The position numbers and the translations under genes are program-made. A stretch of 27,960 bases of DNA, from positions 1 to 27,960 of the forward strand of contig CAKOXG010000018.1 of assembly GCA_934130025.1 (NCBI GenBank). The letters run 5' to 3'. Source of the stretch: an uncultured Clostridia bacterium (GTDB lineage: Bacteria > Bacillota > Clostridia > TANB77 > CAG-508). Below are positions 6,246 through 14,462 of the stretch, in pieces. The notes beneath the pieces were generated by a model, which was given only the letters and a program-made list of their open reading frames with translations, was not told where the DNA came from and ran no database searches. Each line of letters begins with the position of its first letter. Position 1 is the stretch's first letter.

Positions 6246-9200
6246 ATGAGGGAGCTTGGGAAGCCTAAGACTGTTAAAGAAGTTTTTAAAGATTATAATT
6301 CTAATAGTTTTGAGCTAAATGAAGCCAAAGTTATTGGAATTAATTTATATAAAAGGGAAAATATACTTGAAATAAACGTCGTATCAAAAAAGCCGATAGA
6401 TATAATGGCAGTACTTGATTTGGAAAAATATATGCAGAAAAGATTTCAGGTAAGAGAAGCAAAAATAAATATAAATTATAATATTGAAGAAGAAATTCAA
6501 GAAGATATTCAAACGATAAATCCTGAAGAAAAGCAAAACAGTACATCTGAGAAAATTTTAAAACAGTGGCCTAATATTGTTGAATATATTTCTCATAAAC
6601 ACCCGATTGCAAAGGCTTTTTTAAAAAATAGTGTTATAAATATCAATAAAAATGTAATTACTGTAACATTATCGCTAAATGGTAAGGAATTTCTTGAAAA
6701 TAATAAATTTAATGAAGTGTTTTCAGGCTTAATTCAAAATATATATGGGAAAAAATATAATATAGAATATATGGAGAAAGTCCATGAAAATGACATAATA
6801 AATTATAGGGAAGAACTCGAAAAACTAGAAAAAGATACCATTATGGAACTTACTAAAAATAATAATAGGGAACTTGCAGAAGAAATTAGAAAAAAACAAG
6901 CTTCTGCAAGTTCTGGGAAAAAGAAGAGTAATTCTAATTTTGGAAATAACTATAGTGATTTGCAATATGAAAACGCACAAGCAAGAAAGAAACAATATAT
7001 AGAAAACAAGAAAAAATATAAAGAGGATGTTAAAAATAATCAGAACAATGAAAATATTACACAGAGCATTAATAATGAACCGGAAATGAATGTTCAGACA
7101 AATAATGTTCAGGAACAAGAGGAAGATACACCATTAATTTATGGAAGAAGCTTAAATTTAAGTATGCCAATCACCAAAATAAATGATGTGGGAATTGATA
7201 GTGGTAATATAATAATTGAGGGAAATTTGTTAAATGTTGAACTAGATCCGAAAGATGAAGATATAAACCTAGGAATAAAAATGAGAGAATTAAAATCGGG
7301 AAAATTTCTTGTTATATTTAGTGTTTATGATGGAACAAATACAATAGACTGTAAAGTATTTTCTGCACCAGAAAAGGTAGACAAATTAAAGAAGAGATTA
7401 AAATCCGCAGCAAAGTTAAGAATTGCAGGAACTGCACAATTTGACCCATATGCAAAACAACTTGGGGTTATGGTAAATACAATAATTGAAATGCCAGAGG
7501 AAAAACTTCAGGCGAGAATAGATAATGCAAAAGTAAAAAGAGTTGAATTACATATGCACACTCAAATGAGTACAATGGATGGAATTACTCCTGTTAAAAA
7601 TTTAATAAAACGTGCAATGAAATGGGGAATGAAATCTATTGCAATTACTGACCATGGAAGTGTACAAGCATTTCCAGATGCCCATAAAATGTTAGGTGTA
7701 AATAATCCGGATATGAAAGTGCTTTATGGTGTTGAGGCATATTTAGTGCCAGATAAAGTTCCATCTGTTTCAAATCCAAAGGGACAAGATTTACACACAA
7801 CATATTGTGTACTTGACTTGGAAACAACAGGCCTTTCATTCAGAACAGAAAAGATTACCGAAATTGGTATAATGAAGATGAATGAAAAGGGAGAAGTTAT
7901 AGATGAATTTGAATGTTTTGTAAATCCAGAAAAACCAATTCCTCAAAGAGTTGTAGAGGTTACTAACATTACAGATGACATGGTAAAAGATGCTGAAACA
8001 ATAGATAAAGTATTACCAAAGGTTTTGGAATTTGTTGGAGATAGTGTAATTGTAGCACACAATGCAGACTTTGATGTTGGCTTCTTGAAATACAATGCAA
8101 AACAATTAGGTTTATCTTTAGATAACACATATTTAGATACTTTAAGGCTTGCAAAAGATTTATTCCCTGATTACAAAAAATATAAACTTGGAATAATTGC
8201 TGAAAAGCTCGGAATTGAAGTAATTGTAGCACACAGAGCTCTAGATGATGTTGATACAACTGTAAAAGTATTTAGAGTAATGTTAGATATGCTTGATAAA
8301 AAAGGTGCTATGAAAATAGAAGATATAGACAAGCTTGCAGGCGAAAATGTAAATTATAAGAAATTAAAAAGCTTCCATGCAATAATACTTGCAACAAACT
8401 ATGTCGGATTAAGAAACTTATATAAGTTGATTTCAATATCACATTTGGATTACATATATAAGGGCAGACCAATGCTATTAAAATCAATATATAAAAAGTA
8501 TTCAGAAGGTTTAATTTTAGGAAGTGCTTGTGAGGCAGGCGAGCTGTATCAAGCAATAGAAAATGGAAAAGATGATGATGAAATTGAAGCAATCGCAAGG
8601 GATTATGATTATCTTGAAATTCAACCAACAGGAAACAATATGTTCTTAGTTAGAAACGGTGTTGTGCCAGATGTAGAGGCATTAAGAGATATAAACAGAA
8701 AAATAGTTGCATTAGGAGAAAAGCTAGATAAATTAGTAGTAGCAACCTGCGATGTTCACTTTATGGATCCGGAAGACGAAATATATAGACGTATATTGGA
8801 AGCTGGACAAGGTTATGCGGATTGTGATTTGCAGGCTCCACTATATTTAAGAACAACTGAAGAAATGCTAGAGGAATTCAGCTATTTAGGAGAAGAGAAA
8901 GCTTATGAAGTAGTTGTAACAAACACTAATAAAATAGCAGATATGTGTGAACAAATAAGTCCAATTTCTCCAGAAAAATGCCCTCCATATATTAATGATT
9001 GTGAGAAAACAATTAAAGATATTGCGTATAACAAGGCACACGAGTTATATGGAGACCCACTTCCACAAATAGTTGAAGAAAGACTTGATAAAGAACTTAC
9101 ATCAATCATAAAAAATGGATTCTCAGTTATGTACATCATAGCACAGAAATTAGTTTGGAAGTCTAATGCAGATGGATATATAGTTGGTTCAAGAGGTTCT

Positions 9201-10865
9201 GTTGGCTCATCTTTTGTTGCTAATATGACTGGTATTACAGAGGTTAACTCACTTCCACCACACTATAGATGCCCGAACTGCAAGTATTCAGATTTTACTG
9301 ATTACGGGGTAAAAAATGGATTCGATTTACCAGATAAAACTTGTCCAAAATGTGGTCATAGATTAGATAAAGATGGAATAGATATTCCATTCGAAACTTT
9401 CTTAGGATTTAATGGAGATAAAGAGCCAGATATCGATTTAAACTTCTCTGGAGAATATCAGGCAAAGGCACATAGATACACAGAAGTAATATTCGGAAAA
9501 GGTACTACATTCAAGGCAGGAACAGTTGGTACAGTTGCTGGTAAAACTGCAATGGGTTATGTTAGAAAGTACAATGAGGAAAGAGGTATACCAATAAACA
9601 ATTCTGAAGTAATAAGAGTAGCTTATGGTTGTACAGGAATAAAAAGAACAACAGGTCAGCATCCAGGTGGAATTATAGTTGTTCCAAAGGGAAGAGAAAT
9701 CTACGAATTCACACCTGTTCAACATCCAGCAGATGATCCAACATCAGACATTATAACAACACACTTCGACTACCACTCAATAGACCAAAACCTCTTGAAA
9801 CTGGATATACTAGGCCATGATGATCCAACAATGATAAGAATGTTGTTTGATATTACAGGACAAGACCCAACTAAAGTACCACTTGATGACAAAGAAACAA
9901 TGTCTATATTTAGTTCTACAAAGGCACTGGGAGTTACACCAGAACAAATACACAGCGAGGTTGGAAGCTTCGGAGTTCCAGAGTTTGGAACAAAATTCGT
10001 AAGAGGAATGTTGGTAGATACAAGGCCAAAAACATTTGATGAATTAATCAGAATTTCTGGTTTATCACACGGTACAGATGTATGGCTAAATAATGCTCAG
10101 ACTTTAATTGATGAGGGAACTATAAAGTTGGAGGATGCTATATGTTGTAGAGATGATATTATGATATATCTAATAAAGCAGGGATTGCCACCACAAAAAG
10201 CATTTAAAATAATGGAATTTGTTCGTAAGGGAAAGCCATCGAAAGACCCAGAAGGATGGAAAAAACACGAGGAAACGATGAGGGAATATAACATACCTGA
10301 ATGGTATATTGGCTCATGTAAAAAAATAAAATACATGTTTCCTAAAGCCCATGCAGCAGCGTATGTTACGAATGCTTTTAGAATTGCATGGTTCAAAGTA
10401 CACATACCAAAAGCATACTATGCTGCATATTTCACAATAAGAGCAGATGCTTTTGATAGCGAAATAATGTGCCACGGGGTAGAACGTGTAAAAAACAAGA
10501 TGAAAGAAATCGAACTTGCTGGAAAAGCAGCAACAAAGAAAGACCAAGACACTTATGGTGTATTGGAAATAGTATTGGAAATGTATGAAAGAGGATTAAA
10601 TTTCTTACCAATAGATTTATATAATTCTGATGCAGTAAAATTTAAGGTAGAAGAAGATGGGATAGTGCCTCCTTTAAATAGTATACCAGGACTTGGAACT
10701 GTTGCAGCACAAAGTATACAGGAAGCTAGAAAAGAAGGAGAATTCATGTCAATAGATGATATGAAGATACGTGCCAAAATTGGAAAATCTACAATAGAAA
10801 TGCTAGAAAAAGCTGGTTGTTTAAAAGGAATGAGCCAAAGTAACCAAATGAGTTTATTTGCATAA
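6246..10865 (+). CDS. polC: DNA polymerase III alpha subunit, PolC type
   Basis: The main replicative polymerase of low-GC Gram-positives, with its own 3'-5' proofreading exonuclease. The 1539-residue product contains, in order: an N-terminal region (about 1-230); a charged linker rich in Asn/Lys/Glu; an OB domain (about 300-430); and a PHP domain starting at HMHTQMSTMDG (residue 436). The PHP domain is split by the exonuclease (VLDLETTG at 522-529; later VAHNADFDVGFL and HRALDDVDTT). The polymerase palm follows. Also present are GSRGSVGSS, a zinc site (CPNC at 1009 and CPKC at 1033), the catalytic aspartates of PDIDLNF (1062, 1064), and the fingers with PKAHAAAYV. I chose ATG 6246 because GGGGGA lies 7 bases before it; the TTG at 6231 lies upstream of that site. 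It is part of the pyrH operon. Confidence 0.97.
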   Translation: MRELGKPKTVKEVFKDYNSNSFELNEAKVIGINLYKRENILEINVVSKKPIDIMAVLDLEKYMQKRFQVREAKININYNIEEEIQEDIQTINPEEKQNSTSEKILKQWPNIVEYISHKHPIAKAFLKNSVININKNVITVTLSLNGKEFLENNKFNEVFSGLIQNIYGKKYNIEYMEKVHENDIINYREELEKLEKDTIMELTKNNNRELAEEIRKKQASASSGKKKSNSNFGNNYSDLQYENAQARKKQYIENKKKYKEDVKNNQNNENITQSINNEPEMNVQTNNVQEQEEDTPLIYGRSLNLSMPITKINDVGIDSGNIIIEGNLLNVELDPKDEDINLGIKMRELKSGKFLVIFSVYDGTNTIDCKVFSAPEKVDKLKKRLKSAAKLRIAGTAQFDPYAKQLGVMVNTIIEMPEEKLQARIDNAKVKRVELHMHTQMSTMDGITPVKNLIKRAMKWGMKSIAITDHGSVQAFPDAHKMLGVNNPDMKVLYGVEAYLVPDKVPSVSNPKGQDLHTTYCVLDLETTGLSFRTEKITEIGIMKMNEKGEVIDEFECFVNPEKPIPQRVVEVTNITDDMVKDAETIDKVLPKVLEFVGDSVIVAHNADFDVGFLKYNAKQLGLSLDNTYLDTLRLAKDLFPDYKKYKLGIIAEKLGIEVIVAHRALDDVDTTVKVFRVMLDMLDKKGAMKIEDIDKLAGENVNYKKLKSFHAIILATNYVGLRNLYKLISISHLDYIYKGRPMLLKSIYKKYSEGLILGSACEAGELYQAIENGKDDDEIEAIARDYDYLEIQPTGNNMFLVRNGVVPDVEALRDINRKIVALGEKLDKLVVATCDVHFMDPEDEIYRRILEAGQGYADCDLQAPLYLRTTEEMLEEFSYLGEEKAYEVVVTNTNKIADMCEQISPISPEKCPPYINDCEKTIKDIAYNKAHELYGDPLPQIVEERLDKELTSIIKNGFSVMYIIAQKLVWKSNADGYIVGSRGSVGSSFVANMTGITEVNSLPPHYRCPNCKYSDFTDYGVKNGFDLPDKTCPKCGHRLDKDGIDIPFETFLGFNGDKEPDIDLNFSGEYQAKAHRYTEVIFGKGTTFKAGTVGTVAGKTAMGYVRKYNEERGIPINNSEVIRVAYGCTGIKRTTGQHPGGIIVVPKGREIYEFTPVQHPADDPTSDIITTHFDYHSIDQNLLKLDILGHDDPTMIRMLFDITGQDPTKVPLDDKETMSIFSSTKALGVTPEQIHSEVGSFGVPEFGTKFVRGMLVDTRPKTFDELIRISGLSHGTDVWLNNAQTLIDEGTIKLEDAICCRDDIMIYLIKQGLPPQKAFKIMEFVRKGKPSKDPEGWKKHEETMREYNIPEWYIGSCKKIKYMFPKAHAAAYVTNAFRIAWFKVHIPKAYYAAYFTIRADAFDSEIMCHGVERVKNKMKEIELAGKAATKKDQDTYGVLEIVLEMYERGLNFLPIDLYNSDAVKFKVEEDGIVPPLNSIPGLGTVAAQSIQEARKEGEFMSIDDMKIRAKIGKSTIEMLEKAGCLKGMSQSNQMSLFA

Positions 10866-10875
10866 TGGAGAAAAA

Positions 10876-11166
10876 ATGAAAAATTTGAATAATATTTTTA
10901 CAATAAAAAACATAGTAATATATTTAATATTAATTAATTTTATAGCTTTCTTATCAATGTATATTGATAAGAAAAAAGCGATAAAAGGAAAATGGAGAAT
11001 AAAAGAATCTACATTATTAATGCTTGCCCTTGTGGGAGGAAGTGTTGGTGCAATTATTGGGATGTATGCTTTTCATCATAAAACTCAAAAACCAAGATTT
11101 TTTCTTGGGATTCCAATAATAATAGTTTTACAAATTTTAATTGTTATATTATTAGTAGTAAAATAA
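10876..11166 (+). CDS. DUF1294 family membrane protein
   Basis: A 96-residue membrane protein with an N-terminal helix, the YIDKKKAIKGKWRIKE segment, a second hydrophobic region (LMLALVGGSVGAIIGMYAFHHKT) and a C-terminal helix after KPRFFLGIP. The pattern D-K-x-x-A, R-I-x-E and G-G-x-x-G-A followed by H-K-T is that of DUF1294 proteins, whose function is unknown. ATG 10876 is preferred because GGAG ends 5 bases before it; the in-frame TTG at 10858 overlaps the end of polC. It is 10 bases after polC and is the last gene of the operon, with a terminator directly after it. Confidence 0.8.
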   Translation: MKNLNNIFTIKNIVIYLILINFIAFLSMYIDKKKAIKGKWRIKESTLLMLALVGGSVGAIIGMYAFHHKTQKPRFFLGIPIIIVLQILIVILLVVK

Positions 11167-11173
11167 TAAAAGG

Positions 11174-11211
11174 CTGGGAAGATCTGAAAATATAAATCTT
11201 TCCAGTTTTTT
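11174..11211 (+). terminator. Terminator of the pyrH-DUF1294 operon
   Basis: CTGGGAAGAT (11174-11183) pairs with ATCTTTCCAG (11196-11205), with one G-U pair, and is followed by a run of six Ts. Confidence 0.9.
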
Positions 11212-11254
11212 ATATATTAAATAGAAAAATGTCGAAAAAGATAAACATAATTAG

Positions 11255-11284
11255 TTGTCCACATACTTATCCACATTATCCACA
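11255..11284 (+). promoter_or_regulatory. Three tandem DnaA boxes
   Basis: TTGTCCACA (11255-11263) is followed by two perfect DnaA boxes TTATCCACA at 11267-11275 and 11276-11284, all in the same orientation, the last two directly abutting. The flanks are AT-rich. The cluster lies between two transcription terminators of convergent genes, so it is not in a promoter. DnaA titration or binding of a DnaA oligomer is likely; see findings. Confidence 0.75.
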
Positions 11285-11340
11285 GGCTGTTCTCTTAAAA
11301 AGTATAAGAATTACAATAAAAAATGTATACATAAAAAATA

Positions 11341-11366
11341 CCAGCTAGTTCATTTGAATTAGCTGG
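11341..11366 (-). terminator. Terminator of the minus-strand orphan gene
   Basis: CCAGCTA (11341-11347) and TAGCTGG (11360-11366) form a stem. Read on the minus strand it is followed by a T-rich run, placed 14 bases after the stop codon of the gene at 11380-11763. Confidence 0.8.
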
Positions 11367-11379
11367 AAAAAAGGAAACA

Positions 11380-11763
11380 TTAGAACTCGACAATGACGAA
11401 TCTATTGTCAAGCAACCCCATAGGGATTGCCACTTCAAATTCGTCATTTAAAATGACGCTCTGTTTTTGCTTGGGATGATACACGACTGAACCAAACACA
11501 TAAATTTTGCCGTCTGGCTCAGGCAAATTTTGGAAGTCCAACAGGAACCCCGTTGGAGATGTGCGGATATAACTAAGTTTTGGCAAAAACTCAGCTTCAT
11601 CCTCACTGGTAACTAAGGACATAAACGTCCCAAATTCCGTAACGAGTGGGGCCTCCAAACTAGGATCAAGTTTGGTGACTTTTACTCCCACGCCGTGGGA
11701 AATACCAGAATCGTCGATGTTCTGGTAAAAAGAGATGGCGTACTGCTTTTTGCCATTTTTCAT
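11380..11763 (-). CDS. Unrecognised 127-aa protein, higher GC
   Basis: I do not recognise this protein. It is 127 residues, soluble, with no signal peptide, membrane segment or cysteines. It begins MKNGKKQYAISFYQNID, contains alternating hydrophobic/polar stretches suggesting a mainly beta structure, and ends LLDNRFVIVEF. Evidence that it is real: an AAAGGA site before the ATG, a strong upstream promoter (TTGCAA, 17 bases, TATAAT) and a terminator just past the stop. Hand counting gives about 44% GC over 11401-11760, against roughly 30% in neighbouring genes, which suggests recent acquisition or unusual constraint. It stands alone between the polC operon and glyS, next to a DnaA-box cluster. 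No function is proposed. Confidence 0.75.
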   Translation of the reverse strand: MKNGKKQYAISFYQNIDDSGISHGVGVKVTKLDPSLEAPLVTEFGTFMSLVTSEDEAEFLPKLSYIRTSPTGFLLDFQNLPEPDGKIYVFGSVVYHPKQKQSVILNDEFEVAIPMGLLDNRFVIVEF

Positions 11764-11804
11764 TGTTTTTCCTTTCTGTTTACGTGTGTGTGTTCGACTT
11801 TTTA

Positions 11805-11833
11805 ATTATACCATAAATTAACATTGCTTGCAA
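11805..11833 (-). promoter_or_regulatory. Promoter of the 127-aa orphan gene
   Basis: On the minus strand TTGCAA (11828-11833) and a perfect TATAAT (11805-11810) are separated by 17 bases, about 40 bases before the start codon. Confidence 0.8.
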
Positions 11834-11889
11834 TATACTAAATTTTTAGAAAATTTACTTCTGCCCGCTTCTATTTTCCTTAAAAAATA

Positions 11890-11918
11890 TTGACACATAA
11901 GCATTTTAGTAGTATTAT
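11890..11918 (+). promoter_or_regulatory. Promoter of glycyl-tRNA synthetase gene
   Basis: A perfect TTGACA (11890-11895) and TATTAT (11913-11918) are separated by 17 bases. The leader to the start codon would be about 70 bases, too short for a T-box riboswitch. Confidence 0.8.
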
Positions 11919-11997
11919 ATCTAACATATAGTGAGAAAATTACGTAATAAAAATGAAAGCTTTTTAGATTAAGTTTTATTCTAAGGGGGAGTATGCT

Positions 11998-13380
11998 ATG
12001 ATAGAAAATATGGAAAAAATGGTTGCTTTGTGCAAAAATAGAGGATATATATATCCAGGTTCAGAAATTTATGGTGGATTATCAAACACTTGGGATTATG
12101 GACCTTTGGGAGTTGAATTAAAAAATAATGTAAAAGCTGCTTGGAGAAAAAAATTTATACAAGAAAATAAATACAATGTTGGGCTTGATGCTGCAATATT
12201 CATGAATCCAGAAACTTGGGTTGCAACAGGGCATGTTGCAGGATTTAGCGATCCACTTATAGATTGCAAGGAATGTAAAACAAGACATAGAGCAGATAAA
12301 TTAATAGAAGAATGGTCTCATGAACATGGAAAAGATATTGTGGCAGATGGTTGGTCTGATGAAGAAATGGTAAATTATATAAACGAAAATAAAATACCTT
12401 GCCCAGACTGTGGAAAAACAAATTTCACAAGTATCAGAAAGTTTAACCTAATGTTTAAAACTTTCCAAGGTGTTACAGAAGATTCAACATCTCAAATATA
12501 TTTAAGGCCAGAAACAGCACAAGGTATATTTGTAAACTTCAAAAATGTAATGAGAACGACTAGAAGAAAACTACCAATGGGAATTGCCCAAATTGGTAAA
12601 GCTTTTAGAAATGAAATTACACCAGGAAACTTTACATTCAGAACTCGTGAATTTGAACAAATGGAATTAGAGTTCTTTTGCAAACCAGATACGGATTTAG
12701 AATGGTTTAAATTCTGGAAGGACTATTGCAAGAAGTTCTTATTGGATTTAGGAATGGAAGAAAAAAATATAAGACTTCGTGACCACAGCCCAGAAGAACT
12801 TGTATTTTATAGTAAAGCAACAACCGATATAGAATTTGCATTCCCATTTGGATGGGGAGAACTATGGGGAATTGCTGATAGAACAAATTACGATTTATCA
12901 AGACATATGGAACACTCAAAACAGGACTTATCATACCAAGATCCTGAAACAAACGAGAAGTACATTCCATATGTAATAGAACCATCTTTGGGATGTGATA
13001 GAGTAGCTCTTGCTTTCTTATGCAATGCTTACGAGGAGCAAGATTTAGGAGAAGGAGACTCAAGAGTAGTACTACACTTACACCCAACACTTGCTCCATA
13101 TAAAGTAGCTGTACTTCCTTTATCAAAGAAACTATCAGAAAAAGCAGGAGAAGTTTACGAAATGCTTTCAAAAGACTTTATGTGTGATTATGATGAAGCC
13201 GGAAGTATTGGAAAAAGATATAGAAGAGAAGACGAAATTGGTACGCCATACTGTGTAACTGTTGATTTCGATACTCTAGAAGATGGAGCCGTAACAATAA
13301 GAGACAGAGACACAATGGAACAAGTAAGAATGCCAATCAATGAAGTTAAAAATTGGATAGAAGAAAAGATAAAATTCTAA
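11998..13380 (+). CDS. glyS: Glycyl-tRNA synthetase, homodimeric type
   Basis: Charges tRNA-Gly with glycine; a class II aminoacyl-tRNA synthetase of the alpha2 (eukaryote-like, GlyQS) kind rather than the alpha2beta2 kind. The 460-residue product opens MVALCKNRGYIYPGSEIYGGLSNTWDYG in pieces typical of this family. A zinc-finger-like insertion has CKEC (90-93) and CPDC (135-138). Motif 2 is around Arg204 (RNEITPG, then FRTREFEQMELEFF). Motif 3 is GCDRVALAF at 332. The C-terminal anticodon-binding domain starts near LAPYKVAVLPL. The ATG at 11998 follows AAGGGGGA by 7 bases. The gene has its own promoter and terminator, so it is monocistronic. No T-box is present. Confidence 0.96.
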   Translation: MIENMEKMVALCKNRGYIYPGSEIYGGLSNTWDYGPLGVELKNNVKAAWRKKFIQENKYNVGLDAAIFMNPETWVATGHVAGFSDPLIDCKECKTRHRADKLIEEWSHEHGKDIVADGWSDEEMVNYINENKIPCPDCGKTNFTSIRKFNLMFKTFQGVTEDSTSQIYLRPETAQGIFVNFKNVMRTTRRKLPMGIAQIGKAFRNEITPGNFTFRTREFEQMELEFFCKPDTDLEWFKFWKDYCKKFLLDLGMEEKNIRLRDHSPEELVFYSKATTDIEFAFPFGWGELWGIADRTNYDLSRHMEHSKQDLSYQDPETNEKYIPYVIEPSLGCDRVALAFLCNAYEEQDLGEGDSRVVLHLHPTLAPYKVAVLPLSKKLSEKAGEVYEMLSKDFMCDYDEAGSIGKRYRREDEIGTPYCVTVDFDTLEDGAVTIRDRDTMEQVRMPINEVKNWIEEKIKF

Positions 13381-13416
13381 AGATTTAGATATACATAGAG
13401 ATAGATCTTTAGAATT
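13373..13416. repeat. 12-bp inverted repeat across the glyS stop codon
   Basis: AATTCTAAAGAT (13373-13384) and ATCTTTAGAATT (13405-13416) are perfect inverted copies separated by 20 bases. The left arm contains the TAA stop. No T-run follows, so it is not a standard terminator; it may be a 3'-UTR hairpin. Confidence 0.75.
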
Positions 13417-13481
13417 GAAAAGTAAAAACTCTAAATATTATCAAGGCGTAAAGCAAAGGGATAATAAGGTAGAGAGATAAT

Positions 13482-13520
13482 AAAAGGAACGATGCTAATT
13501 AAATAGGCATTGTTCTTTTT
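13482..13520 (+). terminator. Terminator of glyS
   Basis: GAACGATGC (13487-13495) pairs with GCATTGTTC (13507-13515), with one G-U pair. The stem is flanked by an upstream A-tract and followed by TTTTT. Confidence 0.85.
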
Positions 13521-13561
13521 ATTATGAATTTTCAAATATTTTAGACTAGTAAGACCGTATT

Positions 13562-14104
13562 TTATTTAAGATTTTTTTGCATTTTTTCATAACATTGTCT
13601 GCAAACAGGTAGATATTGGCTATCTCCAACTTCAATGTCCTTATCTTTTGCACCGCCTTTATAGAAAGTAAAAACCGCTTCTTCACTTTTACAAACTTCG
13701 CATATTGAAGTCATAATTTCTACATTATCAGCAATACACATAAGGTCACCCATTTTTCCAAATATTTTCTTTTCAGAAGTAAGATTAAGCCCTGAAATAT
13801 AAAATTTTTTTCCTTCAGAAGCCATTTTGTCGATTGTATGTACATCTCCTTTTAAAAATTGGAATTCATCTATAAAATAAGAATCAGCATCATATTTTGC
13901 AAGCTCAGAGATGTCTTGAATATTTATAGCCTTAACTGAATTTCCGCTTCTAGTTGAAATAACATCATCACCACATCTGTCATCTAAAAGAGGTTTGAAA
14001 ACCATAATATTTTTACCTGCAATTAATTGTCTTTTAATTTCATTTACAATTTTTTGACTTTTACCACATTTCATTGGTCCAGTATATACATTAATAAATC
14101 CCAT
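13562..14104 (-). CDS. tdk: Thymidine kinase
   Basis: Phosphorylates thymidine (and deoxyuridine) in the salvage pathway. The 180-residue product is a type II (TK1-like) thymidine kinase. It has a P-loop GPMKCGKS at residues 9-16 and an aspartate after strand VFKPLLDDR. SYFIDEFQFL carries the catalytic Glu. A C-terminal zinc site uses CEVC and CRQC, and YYISGLNL-like lasso residues appear as FYISGLNLTSEKK. An AAGGAG site lies upstream of the ATG. It points away from dCMP deaminase across a shared gap. Both supply thymidylate precursors, so joint regulation is plausible. Confidence 0.95.
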   Translation of the reverse strand: MGFINVYTGPMKCGKSQKIVNEIKRQLIAGKNIMVFKPLLDDRCGDDVISTRSGNSVKAINIQDISELAKYDADSYFIDEFQFLKGDVHTIDKMASEGKKFYISGLNLTSEKKIFGKMGDLMCIADNVEIMTSICEVCKSEEAVFTFYKGGAKDKDIEVGDSQYLPVCRQCYEKMQKNLK

Positions 14105-14150
14105 GATACTAATTACTCCTTAAATTGTTAAACTAAATTTGCTAAAGAAT

Positions 14151-14179
14151 AATATACAAGTAATTTGAAATTTAATCAA
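14151..14179 (-). promoter_or_regulatory. Promoter of tdk
   Basis: On the minus strand TTGATT (14174-14179) and TATATT (14151-14156) are separated by 17 bases, about 47 bases before the tdk start. Confidence 0.6.
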
Positions 14180-14186
14180 GTACTTT

Positions 14187-14250
14187 TTACAATATTTCAT
14201 ATATAAAATAATAGTGAAATATTTGTAATAAAATGTAACATATTGTAATA
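14187..14250. repeat. Repeated TTACAATAT-like motifs in the tdk-dCMP deaminase gap
   Basis: The gene-free stretch 14105-14462 holds, besides the tdk promoter, three related sites. TTACAATATTTCA (14187-14199) is mirrored by TGAAATATTTGTAA (14215-14228), and ATATTGTAA (14240-14248) is an exact reverse complement of the first nine bases. They may be operators. The rest of the gap is AT-rich without other clear signals; a weak -10-like TAAAAT at 14403-14408 may serve the deaminase gene. Confidence 0.45.
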
Positions 14251-14462
14251 TAAGTAAGAAAATTATAGCCTACATTGAATTTTAAATAATTTTGGTAAAT
14301 AATTAAAGTAACCAGTCAGGTAAAAAGATAAATTTTATGCAATAGGCTAGAGTAATTCATAAAAAAATTAAAAAACTACTTTTAATCATCAAGAAAATGC
14401 TGTAAAATATAAGCAAAAATAAAAGATTGGAATATATCCAATTAAAAGAATGGAGAAAGCAT

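Noticed and set aside
11255..11284. Chromosomal replication origin
   Set aside because: Only three DnaA boxes, no dnaA nearby, and genes on both sides run in the same direction, which is not expected at a bidirectional origin. Kept as a DnaA-binding cluster.
11919..11997. T-box riboswitch before glycyl-tRNA synthetase
   Set aside because: The leader from the likely promoter is only about 70 bases and shows no T-box sequence or specifier stem.
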